9,293 nt of DNA. It comes from an uncultured Acetatifactor sp. (lineage in GTDB: Bacteria; Bacillota; Clostridia; Lachnospirales; Lachnospiraceae). The stretch spans positions 1,853-11,145 of the forward strand of contig CAQUWW010000078.1 in the NCBI GenBank assembly GCA_948896875.1, read 5' to 3'. The notes beneath the pieces were generated by a model. The model saw only the letters and a program-made list of their open reading frames with translations. It ran no database searches and was not told the origin of the DNA. Positions 6,522-9,293 of this stretch are shown here, one piece after another. Both the position numbers and the translations under genes were made by a program. Within the stretch, counting starts at the first letter, position 1. Every line of letters starts with the position of its first letter.

Positions 6522-7484
6522 ATGCCCTGGTGGCTTGTGGAACTGTGGAAGGATGAATATGGCTGGGAAATAACGGAAACAATTTTAAAGGGATTGCTGG
6601 AGGTACACCCGGTTTCTCTGCGCTTTTCCGGCAAAGTGTCCTGTGAGGAGAGACAGGAGCTGTGCCGTGGTATCTGCAGTCAGGGAGCAACACTGCGGGA
6701 GAGCCGCTATCTGCCTGATGTGTACCTGTTGGAGCATGGGGAGATAAGCGTGCTGCCCGGATTCCGGGAAGGGAAATGTACCGTACAGGATGTGAGTTCG
6801 ACACTGGCGGTGGAGGCGGCGGGAATCAGGGAGAATGATTTTGTTATCGATGTCTGCGCCGCACCTGGGGGGAAAAGTATTCTGGCGGCGGAGAGAGCCT
6901 GCAAGGGGAGCGTGCTTGCCAGAGACATTTCCAGGGAAAAGATAGATCGGATCGAAGAGAACATCCGAAGGATGAGAATAGAGAATATAGAGACCGAAGT
7001 TTTCGACGGCACACAGACGGATGAAAATCTTGTGGGGAAGGCGGATGTGGTGCTTCTGGATGTGCCCTGCTCCGGGCTGGGTGTCATAGGGAAAAAAAGG
7101 GATATCAAATACAAAGCCGATTTGGAAAACGTGGAAAAACTGACGCAGCTGCAAAAACAGATCGTACGTGCCAGCGCACTCTATGTGAAGCCGGGAGGGA
7201 CTTTTTTATACAGCACCTGTACAATCCACAGGCGGGAGAATGAGGATATGGTACGGTTTCTTGTCAGAGAGCTGGGTTTTGAGCCGGTATCGTTGGAAAA
7301 TGTGCTTCCGAAGATGGTGATGGAAGAAAAAAAGCGTCTGAGACAGGAACTCTGCAAAGCGGGAATATCGTATCAGGAAGAACTTACGAGAGAAGAGGCC
7401 GACGCGTGCCTGCAGTTTTTGCCGGGATACATGGAAGCGGACGGCTTTTTTGTGGCTCGGTTTCGCAGGAAGGAAAACGGGTGA
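6522..7484 (+). CDS. rsmB: RsmB C-terminal fragment: m5C methyltransferase catalytic domain
   Basis: From the first in-frame ATG after the TAG, 320 residues include all catalytic motifs of the Nop2/Sun/RsmB family: SAM-binding motif I CAAPGGK (112-118), motif IV DVPCSG (180-185) with C183, and motif VI STCTI (231-235) with C233, the nucleophile that attacks cytosine C6. A small linker domain (about 1-95) precedes them, with LPDVYLLEHG and VQDVSS as expected. If translated alone it could be a methyltransferase lacking its RNA-binding domain. The ATG has no well-spaced ribosome binding site: the nearest strong match, AAGGAG (6486-6491), is 30 nt upstream. Expression would therefore need reinitiation by ribosomes that stopped 18 nt earlier at 6503. 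Confidence 0.8.
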   Translation: MPWWLVELWKDEYGWEITETILKGLLEVHPVSLRFSGKVSCEERQELCRGICSQGATLRESRYLPDVYLLEHGEISVLPGFREGKCTVQDVSSTLAVEAAGIRENDFVIDVCAAPGGKSILAAERACKGSVLARDISREKIDRIEENIRRMRIENIETEVFDGTQTDENLVGKADVVLLDVPCSGLGVIGKKRDIKYKADLENVEKLTQLQKQIVRASALYVKPGGTFLYSTCTIHRRENEDMVRFLVRELGFEPVSLENVLPKMVMEEKKRLRQELCKAGISYQEELTREEADACLQFLPGYMEADGFFVARFRRKENG

Positions 7485-7554
7485 ACGGTTTGCTTCCGCC
7501 GAACAAAAAGGCGCGGAGATGAGAGAACCTCAGAAAGAGAAGAACGAAATGAAC

Positions 7555-7558
7555 GGAG
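7555..7558 (+). promoter_or_regulatory. Probable rlmN ribosome binding site
   Basis: GGAG lies 8 nt before the ATG at 7567. The two earlier in-frame ATGs are less well served: the one at 7519 has GGAG directly abutting it and only a weak AAGG further up, and the one at 7549 has only a poor purine run. This site and the family-typical opening MDIKSL favour 7567. Confidence 0.5.
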
Positions 7559-7566
7559 AAATCAGG

Positions 7567-8622
7567 ATGGACATAAAATCTCTGCCGCTGCAGGAGCTGA
7601 CGGAAGTGCTTGTTGCCAGAGGAGAAAAAACTTTCCGGGCAAAGCAGATGTACGATTGGATGCATGTAAAGCTGGCAAGAGGGTTCAGGGAAATGACGAA
7701 TTTGCCGGAAACATTCAGGGATGAGTGTGGTCAGTGGTGCAGTTATACCGCATTGCAGGCGGTGCAGGTTCAGGAATCGAAAGTAGATGGAACGAAGAAA
7801 TTCCTGTTTGCCCTTTCCGATGGAAACATGGTGGAGAGCGTCTGGATGAAATACAGGCATGGCAACAGTGTCTGCATCTCCTCCCAGGCCGGCTGCAGAA
7901 TGGGCTGCCGCTTTTGTGCTTCCACACTGGACGGACTTGCGCGCAACCTCACTCCGTCCGAGATGTTGGATCAGGTGTATGCCATCACTTTGCTGACAGG
8001 GGAGAGAGTGAGCAATGTGGTGGTTATGGGGACGGGAGAACCTCTTGATAATTATGACAATTTGCTGACATTTATCCGGATGCTGACAGACGAGAACGGT
8101 CTGCATATCAGCCAGAGGAATGTGACAGTGTCCACCTGTGGTCTGGTGCCGGAAATGAGGAGACTTGCTCAGGAGGGACTGCAGATAACTCTGGCGTTGT
8201 CTCTTCATGCCGCCACGGACGAAAAACGCAGGAAGCTGATGCCTATTGCTGAGCGCTATTCCATCGCGGAGCTGATGGAGGCCTGTCGATATTATTTTCA
8301 GTGTACGGGCAGGAGAATTACGTTTGAATATAGTCTGGCGGAGGGGGTTAACGATTCGGATGAGGACGCGGAATTGCTTTCAAGGCTGGCCGGGCCGCTT
8401 CACTGTCATGTCAATCTGATTCCGATCAATCCCGTCCGGGAGAGAAATTTTTCCCGTTCGGAGGCCGGAAGAGTACGTGCATTTCAAAATAAGCTTGAAA
8501 AAAATAAAATAAATGGTACTATTAGAAGGGAAATGGGCAGGGACATTGACGGAGCATGCGGACAGCTGCGCCGCAAACATATGTCGGTCCTGCGGGATTT
8601 TGGAGGAAAAGAAACGTGTTAA
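7567..8622 (+). CDS. rlmN: Dual-specificity 23S rRNA/tRNA adenine-C2 methyltransferase RlmN (radical SAM)
   Basis: RlmN uses radical SAM chemistry to methylate C2 of A2503 in 23S rRNA and, in E. coli, A37 of some tRNAs (E. coli numbering). From the chosen start it has 351 residues, within the usual 340-390. The [4Fe-4S] motif CxxxCxxC is C110, C114 and C117 in QAGCRMGCRFCAST. The SAM-contacting GTGEP is at 155-159. The two mechanistic cysteines correspond to C103 (in SVCISSQ) and C331 (in DIDGACGQL), the latter being the residue methylated in catalysis. SLHAATDEKRRKLMP (212-226) and the C-terminal REMGRDIDGACGQL are typical, and having both cysteines separates it from other radical SAM proteins. 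In-frame ATGs at 7519 and 7549 would add 16 or 6 charged residues; the start is therefore uncertain. The end overlaps the start of the phosphatase gene by 7 nt. Confidence 0.95.
   Translation: MDIKSLPLQELTEVLVARGEKTFRAKQMYDWMHVKLARGFREMTNLPETFRDECGQWCSYTALQAVQVQESKVDGTKKFLFALSDGNMVESVWMKYRHGNSVCISSQAGCRMGCRFCASTLDGLARNLTPSEMLDQVYAITLLTGERVSNVVVMGTGEPLDNYDNLLTFIRMLTDENGLHISQRNVTVSTCGLVPEMRRLAQEGLQITLALSLHAATDEKRRKLMPIAERYSIAELMEACRYYFQCTGRRITFEYSLAEGVNDSDEDAELLSRLAGPLHCHVNLIPINPVRERNFSRSEAGRVRAFQNKLEKNKINGTIRREMGRDIDGACGQLRRKHMSVLRDFGGKETC
8602..8606 (+). promoter_or_regulatory. Ribosome binding site for the PP2C phosphatase inside rlmN
   Basis: GGAGG within the last codons of rlmN lies 9 nt before the GTG at 8616, which is the only start in that frame with a good Shine-Dalgarno match and a conserved downstream sequence. 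It implies that translation of the phosphatase is coupled to that of rlmN. Confidence 0.7.
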
Positions 8623-9293
8623 AAACGTTTTCCGTAACGAATATAGGCAGAAAAAGAAAACTGAATCAGGACTATGTATATTCATCGGAGCAACCTGTGG
8701 GAAACCTGCGGAATCTGTTTTTGGTGGCAGATGGAATGGGCGGTCATAATGCGGGGGATTATGCGTCGAGAGTGGCTGTGGAGACCATTGTGGAAAAAAT
8801 AGCGGACTCGTCGGAAAGCGAACCCATGCGTATTTTTGACAGCGCGATTCGGACAGCAAATGCCTGTCTGAGAGAACAGGCGGAGGCTTTGCCGGAATTG
8901 GAAGGAATGGGGACTACCGTGGTTGCCGCCACATATGACGGCTCACGGCTGTATGTGGCAAATGTGGGAGACAGCAGACTGTATGTGGTGAATCGTTCTG
9001 AGATAAGACAGATTACCAGAGACCATTCCTGGGTGGAGGAAATGGTGCAAAGAGGCGGTCTCGGAAGAGAGGAAGCGAGAAATCATCCTGATAAGAATAT
9101 TATCACCAGAGCAGTGGGGGCGGAAGATATCGTTCGGCCGGATTTCTTCAATGTGCAGATTGAGGACGGCGACATGGTATTGATGTGTACGGACGGTCTG
9201 ACAAATATGTTGGAAGACGAGGAAATCCGGATGATTCTGGAGAGCGCCCGCGATGTTGTGGAAGGGGCGCAGGAGCTGGTGAACGCCGCCAAC
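8616..9293 (+). CDS. PP2C-type protein Ser/Thr phosphatase (PrpC/Stp), 3' end beyond window
   Basis: This PP2C (PPM) family, metal-dependent phosphatase removes phosphate from Ser/Thr residues. In Firmicutes it normally opposes the PASTA-domain kinase PrkC/Stk1, whose gene usually follows. Translation from the GTG gives 226 residues with no stop before the window edge. Motifs in order are NQD (17-19), DGMGGH (39-44) with metal-binding D39 and G40, GMGTT (97-101), VGDSR (117-121), DH (136-137) and TDGL (192-195) with metal-binding D193. The last metal-binding motif (GGxDN), expected near residue 230, is cut off. Family length is about 240-250, so roughly 20 residues are missing because of the window edge, not truncation. 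The gene starts 7 nt before the end of rlmN. Names in use are prpC and stp; the kinase partner is inferred from usual gene order and is not visible here. Confidence 0.95.
   Translation, partial: MLKTFSVTNIGRKRKLNQDYVYSSEQPVGNLRNLFLVADGMGGHNAGDYASRVAVETIVEKIADSSESEPMRIFDSAIRTANACLREQAEALPELEGMGTTVVAATYDGSRLYVANVGDSRLYVVNRSEIRQITRDHSWVEEMVQRGGLGREEARNHPDKNIITRAVGAEDIVRPDFFNVQIEDGDMVLMCTDGLTNMLEDEEIRMILESARDVVEGAQELVNAAN

Larger units (their letters stand above)
6072..7484 (+). pseudogene. rsmB: rsmB, 16S rRNA (cytosine-967-C5)-methyltransferase, interrupted by an in-frame TAG
   Basis: Read through one internal TAG (6501-6503), this is a complete RsmB of about 470 codons in a single frame: an N-terminal NusB-like RNA-binding domain followed by a SAM-dependent Rossmann-fold m5C methyltransferase. 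The family methylates C967 of 16S rRNA (E. coli numbering) near the ribosomal P site. There is no frameshift: residues before the stop (ending EPLE) and after it (LSIKYSMPWWLVELW) run on as expected for the family, where a tyrosine often occupies the interrupted position. A TAT or TAC to TAG change would be enough. Choices are a genuine nonsense mutation, a sequencing error, or a functional split into two polypeptides. Loss is plausible because rsmB is dispensable in E. coli. The rest of the gene shows no decay. TAG is also the normal stop of the gene just upstream, which argues against genome-wide TAG reassignment. Confidence 0.75.

Noticed and set aside
7384..8208. A 274-codon minus-strand open frame opposite rlmN
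   Set aside because: It runs opposite the radical SAM core, has no recognisable motif, and no gene-like context.

Overview
The window is a densely packed, single-strand run of bacterial housekeeping genes. Every convincing gene is on the + strand. The gene order priA–def–fmt–zinc metallopeptidase–rsmB–rlmN–PP2C phosphatase is the well-known Firmicutes arrangement, in which a PASTA-type Ser/Thr kinase gene usually follows the phosphatase. Strong AGGAGG-type ribosome binding sites, moderate GC content, a meso-diaminopimelate-type MurE motif and the style of the proteins all suggest a member of the class Clostridia, most likely a Lachnospiraceae-like gut anaerobe. That placement is inference from family knowledge, not a computed result.

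Layout. Positions 1-89 are an AT-rich leader. murE (90-1565) encodes a cell-wall precursor ligase. priA (1579-3873) encodes the replication-restart helicase. After a 54-nt gap, the largest after the leader apart from the rsmB–rlmN junction, come def (3928-4410) and fmt (4414-5355), which remove and add the formyl group of initiator methionine. A membrane zinc metallopeptidase of the YugP type follows (5363-6061). Next is rsmB (6072-7484), a 16S rRNA m5C methyltransferase gene interrupted by an in-frame TAG at 6501-6503. rlmN (about 7567-8622) encodes a radical SAM methyltransferase acting on 23S rRNA and tRNA. The window ends inside a PP2C-type phosphatase gene (8616-9293), which begins with GTG overlapping the end of rlmN and lacks only its C-terminus.

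How the genes fit together. def, fmt, rsmB and rlmN all serve translation: initiator tRNA formylation, nascent-chain deformylation, and rRNA/tRNA methylation. The PP2C phosphatase is the expected partner of a cell-wall-sensing Ser/Thr kinase. murE and priA link the block to peptidoglycan synthesis and replication restart. Intergenic gaps are 3-83 nt with one overlap, no terminator-like hairpin followed by a T-run was seen, and several ribosome binding sites lie inside the preceding gene or its stop codon. This fits one polycistronic unit.

I see no mobile element, CRISPR array, RNA gene or novel multi-gene system. The one real anomaly is the amber stop splitting rsmB exactly between its RNA-binding and catalytic domains.
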